Of a DNA stretch of 64,000 bases, positions 47,739-55,848 are shown piece after piece. The DNA lies in assembly GCF_001487145.1 (NCBI RefSeq), contig NZ_LN913016.1, positions 806,001 through 870,000 on the forward strand, written 5' to 3'. Every line of letters begins with the position of its first letter. Positions within the stretch are counted from its first letter, which is position 1. The notes beneath the pieces were generated by a model. That model worked only from the letters and a program-made list of their open reading frames with translations, had not been told where the DNA came from and did no database searches. A program made the translations under genes and the position numbers. The stretch comes from Anaerococcus rubeinfantis (GTDB lineage: Bacteria > Bacillota > Clostridia > Tissierellales > Peptoniphilaceae).

Positions 47739-48548
47739 TTACCTCTCCAATAATTCTATTTTTTTAGGATATATACTTATATATTTATCTTTGTATAGTC
47801 TTCCTATTGCTCTTTTGTAGGCAGATTTTGAAAAACCAAAAACTTTAAAAATTTTATCTGGTGAAGACTTATCTCCTAAATTCAATTTTCCGCCATTTTC
47901 TTCTAAATAATCTAATATTTTTTGGCAGTCATCATCTATTTCAAGATAAGACCTTCTTCTATTAGATAATTCAATCTTTCCATCTTCCCTTACTTTTTTT
48001 ACTCTTAGCTTTAAAAGTTCACCTTCAATATGAACTCCTTTTAACTCATTTATTCTAATTAGTGAATCATATTGATTATTTATAGCTATAAAAGCACCTA
48101 TATGCTTGTTTATAGAATAAATTCTTCCTTCTACAATATCATTTTCTTTTAAATTATGATTTGTAGATAATAAATTTCTAATTTTACTTGTAAGAATTGG
48201 CATATTTTGATTGTCAAAAAGTACTCCAACTGGATATGTCATATCCTTTATTATTCTATAAGATTTTTCACTAGCTGGCATTAGTAATTTTATTCTATCT
48301 TGGAAAATAAAATATGCGCCATTCCTTTTAACATCTATACACTTAAGAGAATATATCTTTCCATTTTCTAATTCTAAATTTCTACTTGCTCTTAAGGTAT
48401 TATTTTTATCATAATAGATATAAGCTTCTATATTTTCACCTTGTCTATAATTTCCAATATCATTTTTATCTATTACAGCATCCCCAAACTTGGTTTGAAT
48501 GTATGCTTTATTCTTACTAATTCTTTTTATTTTTAATTTTTTTATCAA
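47739..48548 (-). CDS. CvfB-like S1-domain RNA-binding protein
   Basis: A 269-residue protein with S1-type folds ('VEGRIYSINKHIGAFIAI' block, about 135-190) and a C-terminal winged helix ('DKIFKVFGFSKSAYKRAIG'), the CvfB (YitL) architecture. Staphylococcus CvfB binds RNA and affects virulence factor expression. GAGGAG is five bases before a TTG at 48548, which is therefore the likely start; the GTG two codons earlier overlaps that site. Confidence 0.88.
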   Translation of the reverse strand: MIKKLKIKRISKNKAYIQTKFGDAVIDKNDIGNYRQGENIEAYIYYDKNNTLRASRNLELENGKIYSLKCIDVKRNGAYFIFQDRIKLLMPASEKSYRIIKDMTYPVGVLFDNQNMPILTSKIRNLLSTNHNLKENDIVEGRIYSINKHIGAFIAINNQYDSLIRINELKGVHIEGELLKLRVKKVREDGKIELSNRRRSYLEIDDDCQKILDYLEENGGKLNLGDKSSPDKIFKVFGFSKSAYKRAIGRLYKDKYISIYPKKIELLER

Positions 48549-48560
48549 AATCACTCCTCT

Positions 48561-49412
48561 TTATTCAAAAACCTCATAGGTAAATCCTTCACCCAAAACT
48601 TCAGAAATTGAATGAGTGAAAACAAATGCGTTTTTATCAATTTTTAATATATCATCTTTAATACTGATGTACTTTCTAAAAGGAACTACCGTGAGTATTA
48701 TATCTCTTTTCTTGTGAGAATATCCACCCTCAGCCTTATATAAGGTAACTCCCCTTTTATATTTACCCAAAATCATTTGGTTGATTTCATTACTATAATC
48801 ACTTATAACAGTAATAGCAATTTTTCTACCTAAGCCTTGAATGAAATAATTGAAACCAAACGATTGGATAACAACACACAAAACTGCATACAAGGCAACT
48901 TCTATGCCAAATTCTTTTATAGAAAGCATAACAACTAGAAAATCTATGGCAAACAAAGATTTTGCTAGACTTATTTTAAAATATTTATTAAAAATAGCAG
49001 CAATAATATCAGTACCACCAGATGAAGAATCATTAAAAAATATGCAACTTAAAGCATAAGATTCAATACCTGCCCCAAATATTATATTAATAATCATATC
49101 ATTTGATAAAATTGTATCTGGAAAATATTTTTCAAAAAACATTATGGTTAAGGATATTATAGTTGCTGACAATACAGTTTTTTTACCAAAATCCTTTCCC
49201 ATTAAAAAAAATGCTAGAATAAATAAGATAATATTTAATAGCAAAGACCACTGTCCGACTGTTAAAATAGTAAATAAATTTGCCATAATTAGTGAAATGC
49301 CAGTGACTCCACCAGGTGCAATTTTATGTTGTACTAAGAAAAAATATAAGCCGAACGCTAATAATATAGAATTTAAAACTATATTAAAAGTTTTTTTGAA
49401 ATTTTTAACCAT
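48561..49412 (-). CDS. YitT-family membrane protein
   Basis: A 283-residue protein with five or six membrane segments in the first 200 residues, including 'GLYFFLVQHKIAPGGVTGIS' and 'FFNDSSSGGTDIIAAIFNKY'. A cytosolic DUF2179 domain follows ('GYSHKKRDIILTVVPFRKY', 'VFTHSISEVLGEGF'). This is the YitT/DUF161 family, of unknown transport role. AAGGG precedes the ATG. It is first in a seven-gene operon. Confidence 0.92.
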   Translation of the reverse strand: MVKNFKKTFNIVLNSILLAFGLYFFLVQHKIAPGGVTGISLIMANLFTILTVGQWSLLLNIILFILAFFLMGKDFGKKTVLSATIISLTIMFFEKYFPDTILSNDMIINIIFGAGIESYALSCIFFNDSSSGGTDIIAAIFNKYFKISLAKSLFAIDFLVVMLSIKEFGIEVALYAVLCVVIQSFGFNYFIQGLGRKIAITVISDYSNEINQMILGKYKRGVTLYKAEGGYSHKKRDIILTVVPFRKYISIKDDILKIDKNAFVFTHSISEVLGEGFTYEVFE

Positions 49413-49444
49413 AACGTCTTTCCCTTTTGTAAATATTTATTTAA

Positions 49445-49473
49445 ATTTTATCATATTTTTTTATTTTCTACAA
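49445..49473 (-). promoter_or_regulatory. Promoter for the yitT operon
   Basis: On the minus strand TTGTAG (49468-49473) and TAAAAT (49445-49450) are 17 bases apart, about 32 bases before the yitT ATG. Confidence 0.65.
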
Positions 49474-49507
49474 TAAAGCAATACAAGACGAGTTTTTAGA
49501 AATAAAA

Positions 49508-49579
49508 AAAGGTTATTGCAAAAGAAGTCTAGGCTTATAAAATCATGTAAAATCATAAGCCTTAATTGCAACAACCTTT
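49508..49579 (-). terminator. Long two-stem terminator after the APH-like gene
   Basis: The outer 14-bp stem has one mismatch (AAAGGTTATTGCAA with TTGCAACAACCTTT). It encloses an 8-bp inner stem (AGGCTTAT / ATAAGCCT) with a 16-base loop. Seven T follow on the minus strand. The size, about 72 bases, is unusual for a simple terminator. Confidence 0.75.
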
Positions 49580-49587
49580 ATTAAATT

Positions 49588-50505
49588 TTATTTTGCCCAA
49601 GAAGGAATAATTTCAGAAAAATTATCATACATTTTTAAAATTTCATCTATTTCTTCCTCTGTTAAATATGATTTTTCCTTATCTCTTATATTTACCAAAG
49701 ATTCTAATATATAATAAGCTTGGTAAAAACTTAAAAGTCTATAAAATTTTCTAGAAATTATATCACTATCATGGTATGAATCCAAAACTCCTTTTGAGAA
49801 TTCAGGATATTTTATGGCAATTTTGTTAATATTTACAAAATCACTTACACCATCACCTATTTTTATTTCCTTAAGACCTCTAATATCAATTTCATTTTCA
49901 TCAAATATCCTAATATTTTTTTCATTTATATTTTGATACAGAGAATTTGATGCTGTATTTTTACATATATATTTATTTGAAGATAAATAATCAATTAAAA
50001 TATAATCACTATCATTAATTTTATTTAAACCATGCCTATAAAGTAAGAAATTGACTTTTGTATCTATATCTTTATACCAATCAAATCCCTTATCTTCTTC
50101 AATTTTTTTAGCATGGATATTTTTCAAAATTTTTCCAAATTTAAAACCAATTTCATATCTTTTTTCTTTGCTTACTTTATCAAGATATTCTCCCAAAGAA
50201 ATTTCGTTTCTATATTCAAATACCTTATATGATTTATTGATATCAGGCATAATACCAATCTCATATAAATCCAAGGTATCTAACAATTCTATGTTTTTAA
50301 GATAATTATTAATAATTTCTTCTTTTTTTAATTTATCAAACTCATTAATTGCATATAAACCCAAAACATAGGACTTGTCTTTTATAATAATTCTTAATTT
50401 ATTAGATGCTATTTCATCTATTAAGGATATCTGATTAATTTTATTTGCAAAAAATTTGCTTCTTTTAATAATATCAAGAGATTTGTCATTCATATTTATA
50501 TCCAT
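49588..50505 (-). CDS. Aminoglycoside-phosphotransferase-fold protein lacking catalytic residues
   Basis: A 305-residue protein with the layout of the APH/choline kinase fold: an N-lobe ('KDKSYVLGLYAINEFDKLKK'), the C-lobe block 'YEIGFKFGKILKNIHAK' and a late 'IGDGVSDFVNINKIAIKYPE'. The catalytic loop HGDxHxGN reads A185-S-N187 to Q-N192, so the catalytic Asp is Asn while the Mg-binding Asn remains. The Asp of the IDF motif also seems lost (near 209-210). It is probably a pseudokinase. The start overlaps the ptsI stop as TAATG. Confidence 0.65.
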   Translation of the reverse strand: MDINMNDKSLDIIKRSKFFANKINQISLIDEIASNKLRIIIKDKSYVLGLYAINEFDKLKKEEIINNYLKNIELLDTLDLYEIGIMPDINKSYKVFEYRNEISLGEYLDKVSKEKRYEIGFKFGKILKNIHAKKIEEDKGFDWYKDIDTKVNFLLYRHGLNKINDSDYILIDYLSSNKYICKNTASNSLYQNINEKNIRIFDENEIDIRGLKEIKIGDGVSDFVNINKIAIKYPEFSKGVLDSYHDSDIISRKFYRLLSFYQAYYILESLVNIRDKEKSYLTEEEIDEILKMYDNFSEIIPSWAK

Positions 50506-52214
50506 TAATTGTGCTTTTCTACAGACTCCTTTACCTCTCTTACATCTTCTAAATCTAAAATAGTTGAAGCAAATTTTTCTTCATCTTTAAAGTTAGAATT
50601 TCTAATTATATCTTTAACTTTAGGTAACTTAGAAGCTGATCCTGAAAATTCATCTAAACCAAGACCTAATAATAATTTTGTAGCTTTAGTATCTGAAGCA
50701 AATTGACCGCACATACCAGTCCATTTCCCTGCCTTATGGCTTTCATCTATAACATGTTTTATAGATCTAATTACAGCTGGGTTAAAGTTATCATAAATAT
50801 CTGAAATATTTTCATTTCCCCTATCACAAGCTAAAGTGTATTGGGTAAGATCGTTTGTTCCTATTGAAAAGAAATCAGAATATTTTATTAATTTATCTGC
50901 CATAATAATTGAAGCTGAGGTTTCAACCATAATTCCAAGATCTATATCTTTATTGTAAGCAATTCCTTCTTTATCAAGATCTTTTTTCAATTCTTCTAGA
51001 ATTGCTCTAGTTTGTTTAATTTCATCGGTTGAGATTACAAAAGGAAGCATTATTTTTAAATTTCCATATGCAGATGCTCTTAAAAGCGCTCTTAATTGAT
51101 CTTTAAATATATCTTGGTGGTCTAAGCAAAATCTTATAGCTCTATAGCCTAAAAATGGATTCTCTTCTTTAGGAAAATCATAATAATCAAGTCCCTTGTC
51201 TCCACCTATATCTAAAGTTCTTACTACCAAAGGTTTTTCTCCAAGCATTTGTGTAGCTTCTTTGTAAACTTCGTATTGTTCTTCTTCTGTTGGGAAATGA
51301 TCATTTTCCATATAAAGAAATTCTGTTCTAAATAAGCCTACTCCGTCACATCCATGCTCTATTGCAACTTTTAAATCTTCAATATTTCCAATATTTGCAG
51401 AAACCTCACAAACTTTTCCATCCAAAGTTTTAGCTTCTAGGTTTTTAACCTTTTCTAGTCTTTGTCTTTCTTCTTTCTCTTTTTCAATAAGTTCTTTATA
51501 TGATTTGATTTCTTCTTCACTTGGATTAACAATTAGTAGACCTTGATTTCCATCAATTATTGCAAGTTCATCACCATTAATTTTTGTAGAAACATCTTGC
51601 ATACCTACAAGAGCTGGAATATCTATATTTTGTGCAATTATTGAAACGTGAGAAGTTTTTCCGCCTAAATCAGTAGCAAATCCTAAAACTTTTTCTTTAT
51701 CCATATTAGATGTATCAGATGGAGTTAGTTCTTTAGAAATAACAATACATTCTTCATCTAATTTTGACAAATCCTTTGGAACTACATTTTTAATTTTACA
51801 AAGAACTTGAAATCCTATATCTTTATAATCATCTGCTCTTTCTTTTAGGTATTCATCTTCAAGAGCTGACATAACCATAACCATTTGTTCTACAGTTTCG
51901 CTTGTAGCAAGCTCTGCATTTTTATTTTCATTTTGTATTTTTTCTTTGATTGTATCTGAAAAATATGGATCTTGTAAAAGTTCTTTGTGAGCCCTAACTA
52001 TATTTAAAACTTCTTCATTTTTTTCGTTTTTTTCTTTGTTATCAAGGTCAGTAAAATAAGATTTTATAGCATCTTCTACTTTTTTTGTGTGTATATCTAC
52101 TTCTTCATCACTGATTTTAATTTTATCAATAACTAATTCTTCTTTATCAAATAGAAAAAGTTTTCCTATAGCTACCCCGCTTGAAGCTATAATACCTTTT
52201 AATTTATCTGTCAT
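50505..52214 (-). CDS. ptsI: PTS enzyme I (phosphoenolpyruvate-protein phosphotransferase)
   Basis: A 569-residue enzyme I. The active-site His lies in 'LGGKTSHVSIIAQN', followed by the PEP-binding 'GVGLFRTEFLYM', 'GYRAIRFCLD' and 'GMCGQFASD' motifs. It transfers phosphate from PEP to HPr. AGGA seven bases before ATG 52214 supports the start over an in-frame start six codons upstream. It follows ptsH across a hairpin that may reduce read-through. Confidence 0.98.
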   Translation of the reverse strand: MTDKLKGIIASSGVAIGKLFLFDKEELVIDKIKISDEEVDIHTKKVEDAIKSYFTDLDNKEKNEKNEEVLNIVRAHKELLQDPYFSDTIKEKIQNENKNAELATSETVEQMVMVMSALEDEYLKERADDYKDIGFQVLCKIKNVVPKDLSKLDEECIVISKELTPSDTSNMDKEKVLGFATDLGGKTSHVSIIAQNIDIPALVGMQDVSTKINGDELAIIDGNQGLLIVNPSEEEIKSYKELIEKEKEERQRLEKVKNLEAKTLDGKVCEVSANIGNIEDLKVAIEHGCDGVGLFRTEFLYMENDHFPTEEEQYEVYKEATQMLGEKPLVVRTLDIGGDKGLDYYDFPKEENPFLGYRAIRFCLDHQDIFKDQLRALLRASAYGNLKIMLPFVISTDEIKQTRAILEELKKDLDKEGIAYNKDIDLGIMVETSASIIMADKLIKYSDFFSIGTNDLTQYTLACDRGNENISDIYDNFNPAVIRSIKHVIDESHKAGKWTGMCGQFASDTKATKLLLGLGLDEFSGSASKLPKVKDIIRNSNFKDEEKFASTILDLEDVREVKESVEKHN

Positions 52215-52245
52215 ATTAAAATTTCCTTTCAATTATAAAAATATA

Positions 52246-52264
52246 GGGGTACAAAAAGTACCCC
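52246..52264 (-). terminator. Hairpin between ptsH and ptsI, possible attenuator
   Basis: A perfect 7-bp stem (GGGGTAC / GTACCCC) with a 5-base loop is followed on the minus strand by TATATTTTTA. The T run is interrupted, so partial termination is more likely than complete, giving more HPr than enzyme I message. Confidence 0.6.
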
Positions 52265-52272
52265 ATAATTAA

Positions 52273-52533
52273 TTATTCTGCTAAGTTATCTATAAAATCA
52301 GTTAATTTATCAGCAAATGCTTCTTCGTCTTCACCTTCAACTATAATACCAATTTCTGTACCTTTTGAAATTCCAAGACTCATAACATTAAATATGCTCT
52401 TTGCGTTAGCTTCTTTTCCATCTTTAACTAATTTTACATCACCTGGGTAATTTTTTACAAATTGAACCAAGGATGCTGCTGGTCTTGCGTGAAGACCTGT
52501 TTCGTTAGTTACAACAATTTTTCTTTCTGCCAT
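52273..52533 (-). CDS. ptsH: Phosphocarrier protein HPr
   Basis: An 86-residue HPr. The phospho-acceptor His-15 is in 'GLHARPAASLVQF'. The regulatory Ser-46 region is intact as 'ANAKSIFNVMSLG', the substrate of HPr kinase in Firmicutes, so it can also act as corepressor with CcpA, whose likely gene is directly upstream. AGGAGG precedes the ATG. Confidence 0.98.
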   Translation of the reverse strand: MAERKIVVTNETGLHARPAASLVQFVKNYPGDVKLVKDGKEANAKSIFNVMSLGISKGTEIGIIVEGEDEEAFADKLTDFIDNLAE

Positions 52534-52560
52534 AATTGCCTCCTAAATTATTATATTATT

Positions 52561-52589
52561 ATTTTAACATTTAAATAAGTTACATTCAA
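52561..52589 (-). promoter_or_regulatory. Promoter for ptsHI
   Basis: TTGAAT (52584-52589) and TAAAAT (52561-52566) are 17 bases apart on the minus strand. They lie just after the ccpA-like stop and about 28 bases upstream of the ptsH ATG. Confidence 0.72.
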
Positions 52590-53597
52590 CTAATGCTTTT
52601 TTGTGCTATCTCTTTCAATTAATTGTGCATCCAATACCCAATCATTTTCAAGTATATCTTCTTCGCCTCTTATTCTTTTGATCAAAGCTCTTATTCCTAT
52701 CGCCCCTATATCGTAATTTGGTATAGAAACAGTAGTTAGTTTTGGTCTGTATACTCTTGATATTTCAAAATTACCAAATCCTACTACTGAATAATCGTCA
52801 GGAATTTTTATATTATTATCTAAACAATATGATATAAAGCCAACGGCTGTTTGATCATTGTAAAAGCTTATAGCACTTACATTTTCACTTTTAGCTTTAG
52901 ATATAACCTCTTCTCCAATATTATACCCATCATCACTATTTTTTCCATCAGCTTCTATAATAATAGATTTTAAATTATTTTCATTAATAAATTTCTCATA
53001 TCCTGCAATCTTTATATCTGTTAAATAGTTATGATCTTTTAGTGTTACATAGGCTATATTTTCGTTACCTTGTTCATATAAGTATTTAGTTAATTCATAC
53101 TCTTCTTTTTCATAATCAATTTTAACAGTATTTATTTTTTTGAAATCATGTAACTTATCTAATAATAGAAATGGTATTTTATTATCTCTTAATTTAACTA
53201 AAATTTCTGCGGATATATCTTCACTTATTACTACAATTCCTTCAACTTGTTTGGTTGACAAAAAGTCAATGGCATTTTCTAGAGCATTATCATCTCCATA
53301 AGTACTTGAAAGAATTATATCATATTTGTATAAGTGGCCTATTTCTTCAACGCCCCTTATAAGTTGAGCCATATATTCTATTCCTATATCCTCAACTATT
53401 ACTCCAATAAGGTTTGATTTTCTCATAACCAAACTTCTTGCTAATTCGTTTGGTTTAAAATCTAGTTTATTTATTGCATCTAATACTTTTTTTCTAGCTT
53501 CTGGACTAACAGGTTTTGAATCATTCATTACTCTTGATACAGTCGAAATTGAAACACCCGCAAGTTTTGCTACATCTTTTATTGTAGGTTGTGCCAT
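52590..53597 (-). CDS. ccpA: LacI-family regulator, CcpA-like
   Basis: A 335-residue repressor. The HTH 'TIKDVAKLAGVSISTVSRVMN' and hinge 'FKPNELARSLVMRKSNLIGVI' are typical, followed by a periplasmic-binding-protein-like core. The pattern resembles Bacillus CcpA along its length ('VPDDYSVVGFGNFEISRVYRPKLTTV' region). Position beside ptsHI and after the ytxH/DUF948 pair, as in Bacillus, supports catabolite control, but HPr-contact residues were not verified. AAAGGAG sits before ATG 53597. Confidence 0.82.
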   Translation of the reverse strand: MAQPTIKDVAKLAGVSISTVSRVMNDSKPVSPEARKKVLDAINKLDFKPNELARSLVMRKSNLIGVIVEDIGIEYMAQLIRGVEEIGHLYKYDIILSSTYGDDNALENAIDFLSTKQVEGIVVISEDISAEILVKLRDNKIPFLLLDKLHDFKKINTVKIDYEKEEYELTKYLYEQGNENIAYVTLKDHNYLTDIKIAGYEKFINENNLKSIIIEADGKNSDDGYNIGEEVISKAKSENVSAISFYNDQTAVGFISYCLDNNIKIPDDYSVVGFGNFEISRVYRPKLTTVSIPNYDIGAIGIRALIKRIRGEEDILENDWVLDAQLIERDSTKKH

Positions 53598-53624
53598 ATA
53601 ATCTCCTTTCTTTAACAATAATAA

Positions 53625-53644
53625 AGGCCATCTTTCGATGGCCT
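53625..53644 (-). terminator. Terminator after the DUF948 gene
   Basis: An 8-bp stem (AGGCCATC / GATGGCCT) with a 4-base loop overlaps the stop codon of the DUF948 gene. A short T-rich tail follows (TTTATTATTG), so some read-through into ccpA is likely. Confidence 0.75.
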
Positions 53645-54086
53645 ATCTTCCTGATATTACATTTTTAACTATGTCAAAAACATCCATAATTAATGATGCG
53701 TAATCATTTATTGAAGCAATTCCTTCTCCAAATGTATCAGTTGTATCGACTACGCCTTCTCCAACATAATTTACTGTATCTTTTATATCTACAGTTATAT
53801 CGCTTACATTGGAAATGGCTAGATTTGCATTGGATATAGCCATCTTTAAATTTGGATCAGAAACCAACCCGTTTACATTTTCTACTAAAATATTTGCTTG
53901 ATCGACTAAACTTGGTAATTTAGTTATTACATCATCTAAATTATCTTGATTTTTATCTACTATTTTTTGAATTGATTGAACTAAGCTAGAAGCTTTTTTC
54001 AAAAATAGAGCAAGAAATATAATAGCGATTATGCCTACTACAACTAAGATAATATCACCTATTAATCTTAAATTTAATGTAACCAT
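53643..54086 (-). CDS. DUF948 family protein (YtxG-like)
   Basis: A 147-residue protein with one N-terminal membrane helix ('IGDIILVVVGIIAIIFLALFL') followed by a long amphipathic, probably coiled-coil, region with Asn/Val repeats. This matches DUF948 proteins such as Bacillus YtxG, a general-stress protein. It follows ytxH by 10 bases with AAGGGG before the ATG, and leads to the ccpA-like gene as in Bacillus. Confidence 0.82.
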   Translation of the reverse strand: MVTLNLRLIGDIILVVVGIIAIIFLALFLKKASSLVQSIQKIVDKNQDNLDDVITKLPSLVDQANILVENVNGLVSDPNLKMAISNANLAISNVSDITVDIKDTVNYVGEGVVDTTDTFGEGIASINDYASLIMDVFDIVKNVISGR

Positions 54087-54096
54087 TATCTACCCC

Positions 54097-54672
54097 TTAC
54101 TTATTTTTTTTATCTTCAGCTCTTTTTACTTCTCCAGCTTTCTTTTTAGTATCATTAGCTACATCTTTAACTTCATCTTTTCCTTCTTTAACGTCTTTAG
54201 CTGCTTCTTTTGCTCCATCTTTTGCAGCATCTTTAACGTCCTTAGCATCATCTTTTAATTTATCAGCCTCTTTTTTTACATCTTTTGCGTTGTCTTTTAA
54301 ATTTTCTTTAGTTTTATCAACAGTTTTTCTAACAACTTCTTTTCCTTCTTCAAAACCTTCTTCTATTGGTTGAAGTTCAGTGTAAGCTCTATCTTTAAAA
54401 TCTACATAAGAATCTTTAGCATTTTCAACAAAATCATTTGTTGTATTTTTCACTTGGTTTACTGAATTTTCAACTGAATCTTTAATATCTTTTCTTAAAT
54501 TTTTGCCAGATTTTGGAGCAAGTAACAATCCAGCAGCTACTCCTGCAACAGCTCCAACAAAAGCTCCTTGAGCTCTCATTCTGCTATCATGATTTTTCAC
54601 TTTCCAAATTTCATATTTAATTTCTCTTTGTTTTCTTTGTGCTTTACTTTCAATATAATCTGCTATACTCAT
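54097..54672 (-). CDS. YtxH domain protein with LEA-like charged repeats
   Basis: A 191-residue protein. A Gly/Ala-rich hydrophobic segment ('GAFVGAVAGVAAGLLLAPKSG', about 36-56) is the YtxH signature. The C-terminal 90 residues are repeats rich in Lys, Asp and Ala ('DKTKENLKDNAKDVKKEA', 'KDAAKDGAKEAAKDVKEG') resembling the 11-residue repeats of LEA desiccation proteins. A stress or envelope role is inferred. AAGGAG precedes the ATG. Confidence 0.85.
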   Translation of the reverse strand: MSIADYIESKAQRKQREIKYEIWKVKNHDSRMRAQGAFVGAVAGVAAGLLLAPKSGKNLRKDIKDSVENSVNQVKNTTNDFVENAKDSYVDFKDRAYTELQPIEEGFEEGKEVVRKTVDKTKENLKDNAKDVKKEADKLKDDAKDVKDAAKDGAKEAAKDVKEGKDEVKDVANDTKKKAGEVKRAEDKKNK

Positions 54673-54713
54673 ATTTAACTCTCCTTATTATTTAATATTG
54701 GTTCTAATACTTT

Positions 54714-54739
54714 ATACCCATCTGCCGGATAAATTAACA
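54714..54739 (-). promoter_or_regulatory. Possible sigma-B-like promoter for ytxH-DUF948
   Basis: On the minus strand TGTTAA (54734-54739) and GGGTAT (54714-54719) are separated by 14 bases, resembling the sigma-B consensus GTTTAA/GGGTAT. The Bacillus ytxGHJ operon is sigma-B controlled. A TATAAA overlapping the -10 element allows a sigma-A reading. Confidence 0.4.
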
Positions 54740-54744
54740 TAAAA

Positions 54745-54912
54745 TAAAAAATCCAAGGTGGCCCTTATATTTAATACCTTCGCGTAAGTGAAGGTGGGTT
54801 TGCTGTTTGAAATTTCTGACTTCCACTCAAAGGAGGCTTGCCATCAAAGTCAAAACTCCGCAATCCCTTATAAATGTTGTAGGTTTAAATTTGGACCTTG
54901 CTCCTTGGAATA
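54745..54912 (-). ncRNA. ssrS: 6S RNA
   Basis: An RNA of about 165 bases on the minus strand with the 6S layout. The ends pair as TCCAAGG with CCTTGGA, then GGTCC with GGGCC. A large central bubble holds a hairpin in its 3' strand (ACCTTC / GAAGGT). A second stem is GGGATTGC with GCAAACCC, followed by a terminal arm with TGACTT / AAGTCA. A T-rich tail right after the closing stem ends transcription. 6S RNA binds sigma-70 type RNA polymerase as a promoter mimic. Signal recognition particle RNA motifs are absent. Confidence 0.78.
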
Positions 54913-54917
54913 ATTTT

Positions 54918-54946
54918 ATTATATAACATGAAAAGCATAATTGCAA
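54918..54946 (-). promoter_or_regulatory. Promoter of the 6S RNA
   Basis: TTGCAA (54941-54946) and TATAAT (54918-54923) are exactly 17 bases apart on the minus strand, placing the start near 54911. The -35 box begins a few bases after the stop of the upstream pseudouridine synthase gene. Confidence 0.85.
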
Positions 54947-54950
54947 ATAT

Positions 54951-55808
54951 CTAATCGTATCTTAGATTGTTAGAATTTAGGTATTTATCAAAATCAGGTC
55001 TTGATAATATCGTTATTTTTTCACCATCTCTAAATCTTTTAAATTTAACTTTAAAGGCATGAAGCAAAAATCTATTCATATCATAATTTGATCCATAAAG
55101 TTTATCACCTAAAATAGGATAATTTAAATTTGCTAAAGATATTCTTATTTGATGAGTTTTTCCTGTAAAAATTTTACAATAAATTAAAGAAAAATCATCA
55201 TAAGATTTTAAGGTTTTAAAATAGGTTTTTATATTATTACCTTCTTGTGAAACTTTCATAATTTTATTTTTTTCATCATATTTTATTTTCAAATAGATAT
55301 ATTCATCTATTTTTAGATTTCCTTGAACAAGCGCTAGGTATTCCTTATTAAACTCATTGTTTTCTATTAATTTTTGATAATAAGCTTGAGCATAAGGATT
55401 TTTTGCTATTAACATTATTCCTGATGTGTTCATATCAAGCCTATTTATAAGTCTTACTTGAGATTTTATATTATTATTTTTAAAATAATTTGCTAGATAA
55501 TTAGATAAATTTTCTTGTCCTTTTGAATTTACAGTTAAATTTGAAGGTTTTTCTACAGCCAATATATCTTCATCTTCATATAAAATTTTTATATTTTTGT
55601 CAATTGGCTCATAATTTAAATTTTCATCTTCAATAATTATTCTTACAAGATCATCAAAATTTAAATCAACATTATTTCTAACCTTTTTTTCATTTACTAA
55701 AATATAATCCTTTATAATTTTTCTATATGCCCTATTAGAAATCCCCTTACTTAAAAGAAAATCTTTCAGTTTTACTTTTCTATCTGCTTTAAATTCTATA
55801 TTTCTCAT
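54951..55808 (-). CDS. RluA-family pseudouridine synthase, second copy
   Basis: A 285-residue synthase. It has an S4-like N-terminus ('VKLKDFLLSKGISNRAYRKI') and the catalytic 'VRLINRLDMNTSGIMLIAKN' (Asp), then 'KTHQIRISLANLNYPILGD'. It differs from the copy at 42314-43270 and is closer to generic RluA/RluD types in Firmicutes. The target uridine is unknown. GAGGG precedes the ATG. It diverges from nadK over a 60-base promoter region. Confidence 0.92.
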   Translation of the reverse strand: MRNIEFKADRKVKLKDFLLSKGISNRAYRKIIKDYILVNEKKVRNNVDLNFDDLVRIIIEDENLNYEPIDKNIKILYEDEDILAVEKPSNLTVNSKGQENLSNYLANYFKNNNIKSQVRLINRLDMNTSGIMLIAKNPYAQAYYQKLIENNEFNKEYLALVQGNLKIDEYIYLKIKYDEKNKIMKVSQEGNNIKTYFKTLKSYDDFSLIYCKIFTGKTHQIRISLANLNYPILGDKLYGSNYDMNRFLLHAFKVKFKRFRDGEKITILSRPDFDKYLNSNNLRYD

Positions 55809-55834
55809 CTTTCCCTCAAATTATGTTTTTATGT

Positions 55835-55848
55835 TATAATTAATTATA
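55835..55848. promoter_or_regulatory. Divergent overlapping -10 boxes for nadK and the RluA-family gene
   Basis: The 14-base perfect palindrome TATAATTAATTATA gives a TATAAT on each strand. For the minus strand TTGTTA lies 16 bases upstream of its box; for the plus strand the -35 is weak. Confidence 0.55.

Noticed and set aside
54745-54912. Signal recognition particle RNA or a riboswitch instead of 6S RNA
   Set aside because: The conserved SRP apical loop is missing, and the element has its own promoter and terminator rather than leading into a gene.
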